Shown here: positions 7,384-18,488 of the stretch, in pieces
Position numbering within the stretch: the first letter of the stretch is position 1
Layout: each line of letters begins with the position of its first letter
NCBI RefSeq assembly: GCF_006974125.1
Contig: NZ_CP037858.1
Coordinates: forward strand, 1,860,001 to 1,924,000
Direction of reading: 5' to 3'
Length of the DNA stretch: 64,000 bases
Source: Stenotrophomonas maltophilia
GTDB taxonomy: Bacteria > Pseudomonadota > Gammaproteobacteria > Xanthomonadales > Xanthomonadaceae
Translations under genes and position numbers: made by a program
Notes under the pieces: model-generated
The model's input: only the letters and a program-made list of their open reading frames with translations
The model's database searches: none
Told to the model about the DNA's origin: nothing

Positions 7384-9192
7384 TTACTTCTTCTTCGGCA
7401 TGTACAGATCGGTGATCGTGCCGTCGTAGATTTCCGACGCCATCGCCACCGACTCGCTCAGCGTCGGGTGCGCATGGATGGTATGGCCGATGTCTTCGGC
7501 CTCCGCACCCATCTCGATGGCCAGGCCGATCTCGGCCAGCAGGTCACCAGCGTGCACGCCAACGATCGCGCCACCAATGATGCGGTGGGTCTCTTCGTCG
7601 AAGATCAGCTTGGTGAAGCCCTCGGTGCGACCGATGCCGATCGCGCGGCCACTGGCGGCCCACGGGAACTTGGCCACGCCGACCTTCAGGCCCTTGGCCT
7701 TGGCTTCGGTTTCGGTCACGCCGACCCAGGCGATTTCCGGGTTGGTGTAGGCCACCGACGGAATCACGCGGGCAACCCACTCCTTCTTGTGGCCGGCAGC
7801 CACTTCGGCGGCCAGCTTGCCTTCGTGCGTGGCCTTGTGGGCCAGCATCGGGTTGCCGACGATGTCGCCGATGGCAAAGATGTGCGGCACGTTGGTACGC
7901 ATCTGGCGGTCAACCGGGATGAAGCCACGCTCGGTGACCTGCACGCCGGCCTTTTCGGCATCGATCTTCTTGCCGTTCGGCGAGCGGCCCACGGCCACCA
8001 GCACGCGGTCGAAGGTGCCCTGCGCCAGCGCCGGCGCCTGGCCTTCCTCGGCGGCTTCGAAGGTGACGGTGATGCCCTTGGCATCGGCGGTGACGCCCGA
8101 GGCCTTGGTCTTCAGGTGCACGTCGATGCCCTGCTTCTTCAGGCGGTCGGCCAGCGGCTTGACCAGGTCCTTGTCGGCGCCCGGCATCAGCTGGTCCATG
8201 AACTCGACCACGGTGACCTTGCTGCCCAGCGCGCCATACACGGTGGCCATTTCCAGGCCGATGATGCCGCCACCGACAACCAGCAGCGAGCCCGGCACTT
8301 CGGCCAGCTCCAGCGCGTCGGTGGAATCCATCACGCGCTTGTCGTCCCACGGGAAGTTCGGCAGCTTCACTGCCTGCGAACCGGCGGCGATGATGCACTT
8401 CTGGAAGCGCAGCAGCTGGGTGCTGCCGTCAGCAGCGGTGATTTCCAGCTCGTTGGCCGAGATGAACTTGCCGACGCCCTGCACGCTGCGCACCTTGCGC
8501 TGCTTGGCCATGCCGGCCAGGCCCTTGGTCAGCTGGTTGACGACCTTTTCCTTGTACTCGCGCAGCTTGTCCAGGGTGATGGTCGGCTTGCCGAACTCGA
8601 CGCCGAAATCACCGGCGTGGGCCACTTCGTCGATGACCGCTGCGGCATGCAGCAGCGCCTTGGACGGAATGCAGCCGACGTTGAGGCAGACGCCGCCGAG
8701 GCTGGCGTAGCGCTCGACCAGCACCGTGTCCAGGCCGACATCGGCGGCGCGGAAGGCGGCGGTGTAGCCGCCCGGGCCCGAGCCCAGCACGACCATTTCG
8801 CATTCGATGTCGGCCGGCTTGCCGCTGGACAGCGCCGGCTTCGGTGCCGCCGGTTCAGCCGGGGCGCGGTGCGACGGGGTCACCGGCGGCTTGCTGGCCG
8901 GGGCGGCAGCAGCGGGAGCCGGCGCGGCGGCCTTGGCCGGGGCTTCGGCGGCGCCTTCAGCGTCCAGCACCACGACCACGGCACCTTCGGACAGGGTGTC
9001 GCCCAGCTTGACCTTGATTTCCTTGACCACGCCAGCAGCCGAGGACGGCACTTCCAGGGTGGCCTTGTCCGATTCCAGGGTCACCAGGCCCTGGTCCTTC
9101 TTCACTGTGTCGCCGACGGCGACCAACACTTCAATCACCGGCACATCGCTGTAATCGCCGATGTCGGGAACCTTGACTTCAATCGTGGCCAT
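7384..9192 (-). CDS. lpdA: Dihydrolipoamide dehydrogenase (E3) with N-terminal lipoyl domain
   Basis: This reoxidises dihydrolipoamide of the pyruvate dehydrogenase complex with FAD and NAD+. It is 602 residues, longer than a plain E3 (~475). Residues 1-80 are a lipoyl domain with the lipoylated lysine at position 43 (ESDKATLEV). A Pro/Ala linker follows, then the FAD-binding GSGPGGYTAAF and the redox disulfide in GGVCLNVGCIPSK, near residue 170. The C-terminal HAHPTLSE holds the catalytic His. It lies 108 nt downstream of aceF. Lipoyl-E3 fusions are known in PDH operons of several proteobacteria. Confidence 0.96.
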   Translation of the reverse strand: MATIEVKVPDIGDYSDVPVIEVLVAVGDTVKKDQGLVTLESDKATLEVPSSAAGVVKEIKVKLGDTLSEGAVVVVLDAEGAAEAPAKAAAPAPAAAAPASKPPVTPSHRAPAEPAAPKPALSSGKPADIECEMVVLGSGPGGYTAAFRAADVGLDTVLVERYASLGGVCLNVGCIPSKALLHAAAVIDEVAHAGDFGVEFGKPTITLDKLREYKEKVVNQLTKGLAGMAKQRKVRSVQGVGKFISANELEITAADGSTQLLRFQKCIIAAGSQAVKLPNFPWDDKRVMDSTDALELAEVPGSLLVVGGGIIGLEMATVYGALGSKVTVVEFMDQLMPGADKDLVKPLADRLKKQGIDVHLKTKASGVTADAKGITVTFEAAEEGQAPALAQGTFDRVLVAVGRSPNGKKIDAEKAGVQVTERGFIPVDRQMRTNVPHIFAIGDIVGNPMLAHKATHEGKLAAEVAAGHKKEWVARVIPSVAYTNPEIAWVGVTETEAKAKGLKVGVAKFPWAASGRAIGIGRTEGFTKLIFDEETHRIIGGAIVGVHAGDLLAEIGLAIEMGAEAEDIGHTIHAHPTLSESVAMASEIYDGTITDLYMPKKK

Positions 9193-9300
9193 GGTGGGTT
9201 TTCCTCGTGCCCGCCCGGCATGGCCGGCGGGCTGTCACTGCATCTGTTCACGCGGCCGCGCCAGGGGCTGCGGCCGCACGGTGGGGGCGAAGCGAGTGCC

Positions 9301-11007
9301 TTACAGCAGCACGCGGCGCATGTCGGCCAGTACCTGCGACAGGTACGTGGTGAAGCGTGCGGCCAGGGCGCCGTCGATGACGCGGTGGTCGTAGCTCAGC
9401 GACAGCGGCAGCATCAGCTTCGGTGCGAATTCCTTGCCGTTCCAGACCGGCTGGATGGACGACTTGGAGACGCCGAGGATGGCCACTTCCGGTGCATTGA
9501 CGATCGGGGTGAACGCGGTGCCACCGATGCCACCCAGCGAGCTGATCGAGAAGCAGCCGCCGCTCATGTCGGCCGGGCCCAGCTTGCCGTCGCGCGCCTT
9601 CTTGGCCAGTTCGCCGGTTTCCTGCGCGATCTGCACCACGCCCTTCTTGTCCACGTCGCGGATGACCGGCACGACCAGGCCGTTCGGCGTATCGGCGGCG
9701 AAGCCGATGTGGAAGTACTTCTTCAGGGTCAGGTTTTCACCGCTGGCATCGAGCGAAGCGTTGAATTCCGGGAACTTCTTCAGTGCCGCGGCGCTGGCCT
9801 TGATCAGGAAGGCGAGCATGGTCAGCTTGATGCCGGCCTTCTCGTTCTCCTTGTTCAGCGCCACGCGCAGGCCTTCCAGGTCGGTGATGTCGGCCTGTTC
9901 GAACTGGGTGACGTGCGGGATCATCGCCCAGTTGCGGGCCAGGTTGGCACCCGAGATCTTCTTGATGCGCGACAGCGGCTGCACTTCGGTCTCGCCGAAC
10001 TTGCTGAAGTCAACCTTCGGCCACGGCAGCAGGTTCAGGCCACCACCGGCAGCGACAGCAGCACCGCCGGCAGCCGGCGCGCCACCGCTGAGTGCGGCCT
10101 TGACGAACTTCTGCACGTCACCCTTGGTGATGCGGCCGCCCTTCTCGGTGCCGTTGATCTGCAGCAGGTCCACGCCCAGTTCGCGGGCGAACACACGCAC
10201 CGCCGGGGTGGCGTATGGCACCTTGGCCGGCAGCACGCCATCGGCGTTGAACTGCACCGGCGGGCTGCTCGGGGTACCGGCCGAGGCAATCTCGCGGGCC
10301 GCCAGCTTGTCCGGCTGCACCGGCACAGCGACCGGCTCGACCTTGGTGGCGGTCTCGGCGGCAGCCGGAGCGGCCGCAGCGGCAGCCTTGGTCGGCGCCG
10401 GCGCACCAGCGCCCTCGGCTTCGATGATGGCGACCACATTGCCCTGCGACAGATTGTCGCCAACCTTGACCTTGATCTCCTTGACCACACCGGCCACCGA
10501 AGACGGCACTTCCATGGTGGCCTTGTCGCTTTCCAGCGTCACCAGGCCCTGGTCCTTCTTGACGGTGTCGCCCACGGCGACCAGCACTTCGATGACCGGG
10601 ATACCGGAGTAATCGCCGATATCAGGCACCAGCGCTTCCACCGCACCGCCGCTGGCGGCCGGGGCAGCCGGAGCGGCCGGGGCCGGCGCACTCTGGGTGG
10701 CGGCAGCCGGGGCAGCGGCCTTGGCCGGGGCGGGAGCGGCAGCTGCCGGCGCAGCGGCCTCGCCTTCGGCCACTTCGATCAGCGCCACGACCTTGCCCTC
10801 GGACAGGCTGTCGCCAACCTTGACCTTCAGTTCCTTGACCACACCGGCAACCGAGGACGGCACTTCCATCGTGGCCTTGTCGCTTTCCAGCGTCACCAGG
10901 CCCTGGTCCTTCTTGACCGTGTCGCCGACGGCGACAAGCACCTCGATTACCGGGATATCGCTGTAGTCACCGATATCGGGGACAAGTGCTTCCTTGATTT
11001 CGGCCAT
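9301..11007 (-). CDS. aceF: Pyruvate dehydrogenase E2, dihydrolipoamide acetyltransferase
   Basis: This transfers the acetyl group from lipoamide to CoA and forms the complex core. It is 568 residues from the ATG at 11007 (MAEIKEALVPDIGDYSD), with GGAG eight bases upstream; the longer open frame is unlikely. It has two N-terminal lipoyl domains (lysine 44 in ESDKATMEV, and a second copy from ~residue 120), Ala/Pro linkers and an E3-binding motif near VRVFARELGVDL. The C-terminal catalytic domain ends with the active-site sequence YDHRVIDGALAARF. No aceE lies next to it, so E1 must be encoded elsewhere. Confidence 0.96.
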   Translation of the reverse strand: MAEIKEALVPDIGDYSDIPVIEVLVAVGDTVKKDQGLVTLESDKATMEVPSSVAGVVKELKVKVGDSLSEGKVVALIEVAEGEAAAPAAAAPAPAKAAAPAAATQSAPAPAAPAAPAASGGAVEALVPDIGDYSGIPVIEVLVAVGDTVKKDQGLVTLESDKATMEVPSSVAGVVKEIKVKVGDNLSQGNVVAIIEAEGAGAPAPTKAAAAAAPAAAETATKVEPVAVPVQPDKLAAREIASAGTPSSPPVQFNADGVLPAKVPYATPAVRVFARELGVDLLQINGTEKGGRITKGDVQKFVKAALSGGAPAAGGAAVAAGGGLNLLPWPKVDFSKFGETEVQPLSRIKKISGANLARNWAMIPHVTQFEQADITDLEGLRVALNKENEKAGIKLTMLAFLIKASAAALKKFPEFNASLDASGENLTLKKYFHIGFAADTPNGLVVPVIRDVDKKGVVQIAQETGELAKKARDGKLGPADMSGGCFSISSLGGIGGTAFTPIVNAPEVAILGVSKSSIQPVWNGKEFAPKLMLPLSLSYDHRVIDGALAARFTTYLSQVLADMRRVLL

Positions 11008-11174
11008 GGGGATAACTCCGGCAATCTGGTGTAGGGAAACGTCTATTGTGCGGCCAGCGGGGGCCAGCGCCAACCGTTACAGGTGTTTTCAGTACGCACG
11101 CAGCCGGGACAGGCTGTTGCCCATGGGGTGTGGCCGCGACCAGTCGGTAGCGTATTGTCCGGACGATGTCCGCT

Positions 11175-11690
11175 TCATGTCGCCAGTGCGTCGGCCACCG
11201 GCTGCCAGGCCACGCGCAGGCGCGGCAACGACCAGGCCGCATTGGCCGGGCTGGTGGAAGGCAGCGCCAGCAGCCGGGGTGGGGCCTCCAGCCGTGGCAA
11301 CACCCAGCGCTGGAACGCCAGCATCGATGCACCGCCATTGCAACCGATCAGCTCCAGCTCAGGAAGGGAGGCGATCAATGCCGGCAGCGCATTGGGCACT
11401 TCCGTGCCGCGCACGATGTGCGCATCCAGGCTGCCGCGACGTTCGCATTGGCCGATCACATCCCACAGGCCGACACCTGCCGCCTGCACCGCCTGCAACC
11501 GCTGCGCGTACGGCAGGCCTGCGTCAAACCCGCAGATATCAGCCATCAGCGACCAGAAGCGATTGCGTGGATGGGCGTAGTAGCGCTGCTCCTGCAATGA
11601 CGCCGCGCCCGGCATCGAGCCCAGCAACAGCACCCGGCACTGCACGTTCACCTGCGCTTGCAGGCCGATGCACAACGTTGCTTCGCTCAC
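11175..11690 (-). CDS. DNA-deoxyinosine / mismatch-specific uracil glycosylase
   Basis: This is a small base-excision repair enzyme of the uracil-DNA glycosylase superfamily. The motif LLLGSMPGAASL near the N-terminus is the water-activating GSxPG loop of the MUG/deoxyinosine group. The C-terminal LPSTSPANAAW matches the second DNA-contacting motif. From a GTG at 11690 (GGAG five bases upstream) the protein is 171 residues. An open frame extends to 11768 but looks non-coding there. It stands alone between aceF and the OmpW-like gene. Confidence 0.8.
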   Translation of the reverse strand: MSEATLCIGLQAQVNVQCRVLLLGSMPGAASLQEQRYYAHPRNRFWSLMADICGFDAGLPYAQRLQAVQAAGVGLWDVIGQCERRGSLDAHIVRGTEVPNALPALIASLPELELIGCNGGASMLAFQRWVLPRLEAPPRLLALPSTSPANAAWSLPRLRVAWQPVADALAT

Positions 11691-11876
11691 ATCTTCTCCA
11701 ACTGCATGAATGTCGGCGCACGCGGAAAACCCCATGGAAACAGGCTTTTCGCACTGATCGCTGAACAAGGAAAACTATTTTTTAACGCGCGTCGGATTCG
11801 ATTCATGTTGAGGCGACTACGGTGTGCTCGCCCCGCAACCGGGGGCCCAAAACAAGAAACACTAGGAGATACCCCC

Positions 11877-12512
11877 ATGCGCTCCATCCGTATCCTGAGT
11901 CTCGCCCTGCTGACCTCCGCCGCCTTCGCGCCGGCCGCTTTCGCCCAGGACAGCAGCTCCACCGATACCGCTTCGGGCAAGCATTTTGCCGTGGTTGGCG
12001 GCGTCGCGCTGCTGCAGCCGAAGAATGATCCGATCGACGGCATCAAGAAGGTCGATGGCGGTCCGGCGCCGACCGTCAGCTTCAGCTACTACATCAACGA
12101 CAACTGGGCCGTTGAACTGTGGGGCGCCGCCGACAAGTTCGACCACAAGGTGAAGGGCCCGAACAATGCCCGCCTGGGCAACGTCGAGCAGCAGCCGGTA
12201 GCGCTGAGCGGCCAGTACCACTTCGGCCAGGCTGACAACGTGTTCCGCCCGTTCGTGGGCGTGGGCTACTACCAGTCCAGCTTCAGCAATGAAACGCTGG
12301 CTGACGGCAGCAGCTCCGACATCCGCCTCAAGGATGCCAAGGGCGTGATCGGCACCGTCGGCGTGGACATGAACATCAACTCCACCTGGTTCGCCCGTGC
12401 AGATGCCCGCTACATGCGTTCGCGTCCGGACGTGAAGGTCGGCGGCGAGAAGATCGGCGAAGCCAAGATGGACCCGTGGACCGTCGGCTTCGGCATCGGC
12501 GCCCGCTTCTGA
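11877..12512 (+). CDS. ompW: OmpW-family outer-membrane protein
   Basis: This is an eight-stranded outer-membrane barrel of 211 residues. A signal peptide MRSIRILSLALLTSAAF with cleavage after AFA precedes the mature part. YYINDNWAVELWGA and the terminal VGFGIGARF, with a final Phe, are typical of OmpW. In this family the barrel forms a hydrophobic channel for small molecules. AGGAG is eight bases before the ATG. A hairpin terminator-like sequence follows the gene. Confidence 0.88.
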   Translation: MRSIRILSLALLTSAAFAPAAFAQDSSSTDTASGKHFAVVGGVALLQPKNDPIDGIKKVDGGPAPTVSFSYYINDNWAVELWGAADKFDHKVKGPNNARLGNVEQQPVALSGQYHFGQADNVFRPFVGVGYYQSSFSNETLADGSSSDIRLKDAKGVIGTVGVDMNINSTWFARADARYMRSRPDVKVGGEKIGEAKMDPWTVGFGIGARF

Positions 12513-12542
12513 TCCAGGCAGCACCGGTTTCGTTGATGTAAC

Positions 12543-12568
12543 GCGACGGGCCCTGCGGGGCCCGTCGT
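12543..12568 (+). terminator. Terminator-like hairpin after ompW
   Basis: GACGGGCCC (12545-12553) pairs with GGGCCCGTC (12558-12566) across a TGCG loop. Only a weak GTCGTTT tail follows, so termination may be partial. Confidence 0.6.
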
Positions 12569-12589
12569 CGTTTCCGTCACCCGCTGTCT

Positions 12590-12701
12590 GTAGAGTCGAG
12601 CCAAGCCCCCCTATCCCGGGTCGAGCGGCGGGCTCCGCGCGCATTGCGATGCGCTACGTTCAATGGCGCCCACGGTCAATGGTGGCGCGGCTCGGCTCTA
12701 C
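12590..12701. repeat. Composite SMAG repeat pair, GTAG at both ends
   Basis: It begins GTAGAGTCGAGCC and ends GGCTCGGCTCTAC, so the outer ends pair over 13 bp with one mismatch. Between them are further GC-rich arms. It looks like two SMAG palindromes facing each other with an insertion. It fills most of the ompW-glpD gap, and glpD starts 22 nt beyond it, so any glpD promoter must lie in or before it. Confidence 0.65.
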
Positions 12702-12723
12702 ATAATCAGGATGCGGAGGCGCG

Positions 12724-14200
12724 ATGGACGAAGTCGACCTGCTGGTGATCGGTGGCGGCATCAACGGCGCCGGCATTGCCCGTGACGCCAGCGGCCGCGG
12801 CCTGCGCGTGCTGCTGTGCGAGCAGCACGACCTGGCCGCACACACCTCAAGCGCCAGCAGCAAGCTGATCCACGGCGGACTGCGCTATCTGGAACAGGGT
12901 GAGTTCGGCCTGGTGCGCAAGGCACTGGGCGAGCGCGAGGTGGTGCGCCGGCAGGCACCACACCTGGTCCGTCCGTTGCGCTTCGTACTGCCATGGGAAC
13001 CCCACCTGCGACCGCGCTGGATGCTGCGCGCGGGCCTGTGGCTGTATGACCATCTCGGCCGGCGCAGCCCGACCTTCCCCGCCTCGCGCGCACTGGACCT
13101 GCAACGCGACCCACTCGGCCCCTGGCTTTCCCCGGATCTGCGGCAGGCCTTCAGCTATGCCGATGCGCAGGTCGATGACGCGCGGCTGGTGCTGCTCAAT
13201 GCTCTGGACGCCGCCCAACGTGGCGCACGGGTACATGTGCGCAGCCGCTGCATCGAACTGCGCCCTGTGCAGGGCCGTTGGCAGGCGACGCTGGAAGCCA
13301 CCGACGGCCGGCAGCAAACGGTGATCGCCCACGCCGTTGCCAATGCGGCCGGCCCCTGGGCAGGAGGCCTGCTGGAACGCATGCAGGCGCGCGATGGCGG
13401 CCCCGCGCTGCGCCTGGTACAGGGCAGCCACATCGTACTGCGCCGGCCCTGGCCCGACGACAGTGCGTGCCTGCTTCAGCAACCCGATGGCCGTGTGGTG
13501 TTCCTGCTGCCCTTCGCCGACGACCACCTGCTCGTCGGCACCACCGACACCGACTACCGCGGCGACCCGGCCCGGTGCAGCGTGCTGCCTTCCGAAGTGG
13601 CTTACCTGTGCGAGGCCGCCAACCGCTACCTGCGCGATCCGATCGCCCCGCAGGACGTGGTCTGGCAGTTCGCAGGGGTACGTCCGCTGCTGGCCGATCC
13701 GGACCCGCGTGCAGCGAAGCTGAGCCGTGACTACCGCCTGCAACTGCAGTCCGGCCCGGCGCCTGCACTGCACGTGCTGGGCGGCAAGCTGACCACGTAC
13801 CGGGTACTGGCCGAAGAAGCGCTGGACCTGCTGCGCCCGGCTCTGCCGCAGATGGGACCGGCATGGACGGCAGCGGGCCACCCGCTGCCGGGCAGCGACT
13901 GGGGCGACGCAGCGCAGGCGCATTCCCGCCTGCAGGCACTGGCACCGTGGCTGCCCTCCGATACGGCGCAGCGTTGGGCCGAGGCCTACGGCAGCCGCAG
14001 TGCTGCGCTGCTGCAGGGCGCGCACAGCCTGGAGGATCTTGGCGAGGACCTTGGTGCGGGCCTGCACGCGCGCGAGGTCGCCTTCCTGCGTGACCACGAA
14101 TGGGCGCGTAGCGCCGAAGACGTGCTGTGGCGACGCAGCAAGCTGGGCCTGCGGCTGGACGCCAGGCAGGTGGCACGGCTGCAGGCGTGGATGTCGCAAC

Positions 14201-14205
<5 letters not shown>
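12724..14205 (+). CDS. glpD: Aerobic glycerol-3-phosphate dehydrogenase
   Basis: This membrane-associated flavoenzyme oxidises glycerol-3-phosphate to dihydroxyacetone phosphate and passes electrons to quinone. It is 493 residues. The N-terminal FAD site is LLVIGGGINGAGIARDASGRG. SSASSKLIHGGLRYLEQGEF and LLVGTTDTDY are hallmark GlpD segments, and LHVLGGKLTTYR lies near residue 360. The stop codon TAG is supplied by the GTAG of a SMAG element at 14201. glpK follows; no glpF or glpR is nearby. Confidence 0.96.
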
Positions 14206-15798
<1,593 letters not shown>

Positions 15799-15800
15799 AG

Positions 15801-15875
15801 GTAGTGCCGGCCGCGGGCCGGCAACCCCATGATCCTTGGCGGCGTTTGCAGATTGCCGGCCAGCGGCCGGCACTA
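15801..15875. repeat. SMAG dimer after glpK
   Basis: GTAGTGCCGGCCGCGGGCCG at 15801 and its near inverse ending GGCCGGCACTA at 15875 are two facing GTAG-type palindromes. They sit between the convergent glpK and metQ genes, where they could end or protect both transcripts. Confidence 0.85.
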
Positions 15876-15904
15876 ACGCATGGCCAGAACGCCCATAGCG
15901 CCGG

Positions 15905-16699
15905 TCAGAACGCCGGCAGCACCGCGCCCTTGTACTTGGTCTCGATGAAAGCCTTCACCTGCGGGCTGGTCAGGGCCTTGGCCAGCTTCTGCACGCGGGC
16001 GTCATCCTTGTTGTCCGGCCGTGCGACCAGGAAGTTCACGTATGGCGAATCCTTGCTCTCGATCGCCAGTGCGTCCTGGGTCGGGTTGAGGCCGGCATCG
16101 AGCGCGTAGTTGGTGTTGATCAGGGCCAGATCGACCTGGTCCAGCACACGCGGCAGCATCGCCGAGTCCAGCTCGCGGAACTTCAGGTTCTTCGGGTTGG
16201 CGATGATGTCGCGCTGGGTCGACAGGGCGTTGGTCGGGTCCTTCAGCGCGATCACGCCGGCCTTGTGCAGCAGGATCAGCGCGCGGCTGTTGTTGCTCGG
16301 GTCGTTCGGGATCACCACGTCGGCGCCTTCGCGCAGCTCGGCCAGCGACTTGATCCTGCGCGAGTACGCACCGAACGGTTCGATGTGCACCCCGATCACC
16401 TTCACCAGATCGGTCTTGCGGTCGCGGTTGTAGGCATCCAGGTACGGTTCGGTCTGGAAGTAGTTGGCGTCCACCTGCTTCTGCACCAGCTGGTCGTTGG
16501 GCTGCACATAGTCGTTGAACACGCGCACGTCCAGGTCCACGCCTTCCTGCTTGAGGATCGGTTTGACCACCTCGAGGATCTCGGCGTGCGGCACGGCCGT
16601 GGCAGCCACCACCAGCTTCTGCGAGGGTTCACCGGACTTGCCACAGGCGGTCAGGGCCAGCGCAGCGGCAAGCAGGGGCAGCAACAGGGTCTTCTTCAT
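15905..16699 (-). CDS. metQ: Methionine-type ABC transporter substrate-binding lipoprotein (NlpA/MetQ family)
   Basis: This periplasmic binding lipoprotein most likely captures D/L-methionine. It is 264 residues. The signal MKKTLLLPLLAAALALTAC ends in a lipobox with Cys19. The NlpA features are clear: VVAATAVPHAEILEVVKP, DYVQPNDQLVQKQVDANYFQ and the C-terminal KAFIETKYKGAVLPAF. It is an orphan: no metN ATPase or metI permease is adjacent, so it must pair with components elsewhere. The WYL regulator gene ends 26 nt upstream on the same strand. Confidence 0.9.
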   Translation of the reverse strand: MKKTLLLPLLAAALALTACGKSGEPSQKLVVAATAVPHAEILEVVKPILKQEGVDLDVRVFNDYVQPNDQLVQKQVDANYFQTEPYLDAYNRDRKTDLVKVIGVHIEPFGAYSRRIKSLAELREGADVVIPNDPSNNSRALILLHKAGVIALKDPTNALSTQRDIIANPKNLKFRELDSAMLPRVLDQVDLALINTNYALDAGLNPTQDALAIESKDSPYVNFLVARPDNKDDARVQKLAKALTSPQVKAFIETKYKGAVLPAF

Positions 16700-16725
16700 G
16701 GGCAGGGGGGTTCTCGGGGGGAGTG

Positions 16726-17697
16726 TCAGGATTTTTCGTAGTTGCTCAGGGCCAGCTCGAGCAGCGCCTTGGCCTGCTCGCGCAGCATCACCGGCTCGAC
16801 GATCTCGGCATCCGAGCCGTAGTGCAGCACGTCCATCAGCAGCTCGCGGGAGACGCTGTACGGCACCTTCAGTTCATAGCGGCCATCGGCCAGGAAGCGG
16901 CCCTGCTGCTTGGAGTGCCAGTGCTCGTCGGCCACCCAGCGCGCGGCCTTGGCACTGAACAGGATGGTCGCCCAGCCCTTCGGCGCACCGGAGAAGATGC
17001 CGTAGCTGGCACCCAGCTGCTCGTCCAGCTCGCTGTCGGCCACGTCGCGGGCAGTGCTGTCGACCACGCGCGCCTTGTGGATGCGGTCCACGGCGAAGCT
17101 GCGCAGGGCTTCGCGATCATGGTCCCAGGCATCCAGGTACCAGTTGTCGCGGTAATGGGTCAGGCGCTGCGGCGAGACGGTGCGCTTGGTCGGCTCGTCG
17201 GTGGAACGGGCACGGTACTCGAACGCCAGCTGGCGGCGCTCCAGCACCGCCGAGGCTACGCTGCGGAAGCTGCCTTCATCGAACTTGCGGCCGCGGTGCG
17301 GGATTACCCGCACACGGTCCACCGGCCAGTTGGAGACACCGGCCTGGGCAGCCAGCAGGCTCTCGATACGCTGCTGCAGCGGCGCCAGCACCGAGGACAG
17401 CACGCCTCCGCCGGTCCGCGCCAGCAGGTGCTGCGAGGCCAGCAGGGCATGCAGCTCCTCCGAGCTGAGCCACAAGCCGGGCAGCTCGAAGCGGTCACTC
17501 TCGTCGGCCTGGTAGCGGAAGCCGGCCTCGCCGTCGCCCTCGATCGGTGCCATCAGCGCATCGCGCAGGAAGGCCAGGTCGCGGTAGACGGTGGCACGGG
17601 AACAACCGAGCTTGTCCTGCAGGGTCGCCACCGTCACCGGATAGCGTGCGGACTTGAGCAGACGATGCAGGGCGGTGATGCGTTCGTATCGGTCCAT
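16726..17697 (-). CDS. YafY-type transcriptional regulator with HTH and WYL domains
   Basis: The protein is 323 residues from the ATG at 17697. The N-terminal winged helix-turn-helix (MDRYERITALHRLLKSARYP to SRATVYRDLAFLRDAL) is DeoR/HTH_11-like. The middle and C-terminal part is a WYL domain, with the signature in YRDNWYLDAWDHDREALRSF, followed by a WCX-like tail. WYL proteins sense ligands, often nucleotides or nucleic acids, and include DNA-damage and phage-defence regulators. It diverges from a lipoprotein gene with an 81-nt gap and may control itself and metQ. Confidence 0.85.
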   Translation of the reverse strand: MDRYERITALHRLLKSARYPVTVATLQDKLGCSRATVYRDLAFLRDALMAPIEGDGEAGFRYQADESDRFELPGLWLSSEELHALLASQHLLARTGGGVLSSVLAPLQQRIESLLAAQAGVSNWPVDRVRVIPHRGRKFDEGSFRSVASAVLERRQLAFEYRARSTDEPTKRTVSPQRLTHYRDNWYLDAWDHDREALRSFAVDRIHKARVVDSTARDVADSELDEQLGASYGIFSGAPKGWATILFSAKAARWVADEHWHSKQQGRFLADGRYELKVPYSVSRELLMDVLHYGSDAEIVEPVMLREQAKALLELALSNYEKS

Positions 17698-17778
17698 ACC
17701 CCCGATTATGTCCGAGTCGCGGGTCTTGTGTGGGACGTTTGGGCTATCGTGGTCGCCCCCACCCCTCTGGAACACCCG

Positions 17779-18381
17779 ATGCGCCGGTTGCCTGCCCTGT
17801 CCCTGCTGGCCTGCCTGCTGCTGGCCGCCTGTGATCGCGCGCCCGCGCCGGCCAGCACCGAAGCGCCCGTGCCGGCAGCGGATCCGGCGCAGGCGGTGCT
17901 GGGCGCCAGCCAGCGCTTCTCGGCCCTGCGCAGCTTCCACGCCGAACTGGAGGTGCTGGGCGCACCGCAGCCGGTGCGCAGCGCCATGGACTTCGTCGCC
18001 CCCGACCGCTTCCGGGTGCAGACCCCGGCCGGTCCGCAGACGATCATCGGCGACACCATGTTCCTGCAGGCCGACGACGCGATCCGCCAGGTTCCCACTC
18101 CGCCGGGCCTGCTCGAGCAATGGCGCAACCCGCTGCCGGCCGATGCCCTGCCCGCCGACCTGCAGGCCGAAGACCTGGGCAGCCAGTCGCTGGACGGGGT
18201 CGAGACGCGTCACTACCGCCTGCGTGGCGCGCAGCCCGGCGAACGCCTGGAGTACTGGGTGGACGCGCAGGGCCTGCCGCGGCAGATCGTCCGCAGCGGC
18301 AGCAGCAATGGCCGCAGCTTCCAGCTGCGACTGCGCTATTCGCGCTTCAATGACCCGGCATTGCGCGTCGATCTGCCCTGA
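17779..18381 (+). CDS. Predicted lipoprotein with LolA-like fold
   Basis: This is 200 residues. The signal MRRLPALSLLACLLLAAC has a lipobox with Cys18, followed by an Ala/Pro-rich tether. The rest has the short-strand pattern of LolA/LolB-like or DUF2092-type proteins: AELEVLGAPQPVRSAMDFVA, DRFRVQTPAGPQTIIGDTMF and RLEYWVDAQGLPRQIV. Such folds bind lipid chains, but the exact family is not certain. It diverges from the WYL gene. Confidence 0.7.
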   Translation: MRRLPALSLLACLLLAACDRAPAPASTEAPVPAADPAQAVLGASQRFSALRSFHAELEVLGAPQPVRSAMDFVAPDRFRVQTPAGPQTIIGDTMFLQADDAIRQVPTPPGLLEQWRNPLPADALPADLQAEDLGSQSLDGVETRHYRLRGAQPGERLEYWVDAQGLPRQIVRSGSSNGRSFQLRLRYSRFNDPALRVDLP

Positions 18382-18488
18382 ATAGGCGATCGCGGCAACG
18401 TCTGCTGAAGAAACCGTTTGGATCGATTCGGACCGCCATCACGCTTCCAGTATCATCACCGGCTGTCAACCGCTTCGGAGAAGCCCCG

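Noticed and set aside
7055..7429. Several 70-170-residue frames over repeats A and B on both strands
   Set aside because: Arg/Pro-rich low-complexity products of palindromic GC-rich repeats; no ribosome sites.
12847..14199. 450-residue minus-strand frame over glpD, and similar long antisense frames over glpK, opgH, rpoD and the autotransporter
   Set aside because: Shadows caused by high-GC codon bias; His/Gln/Arg-rich with no domains.
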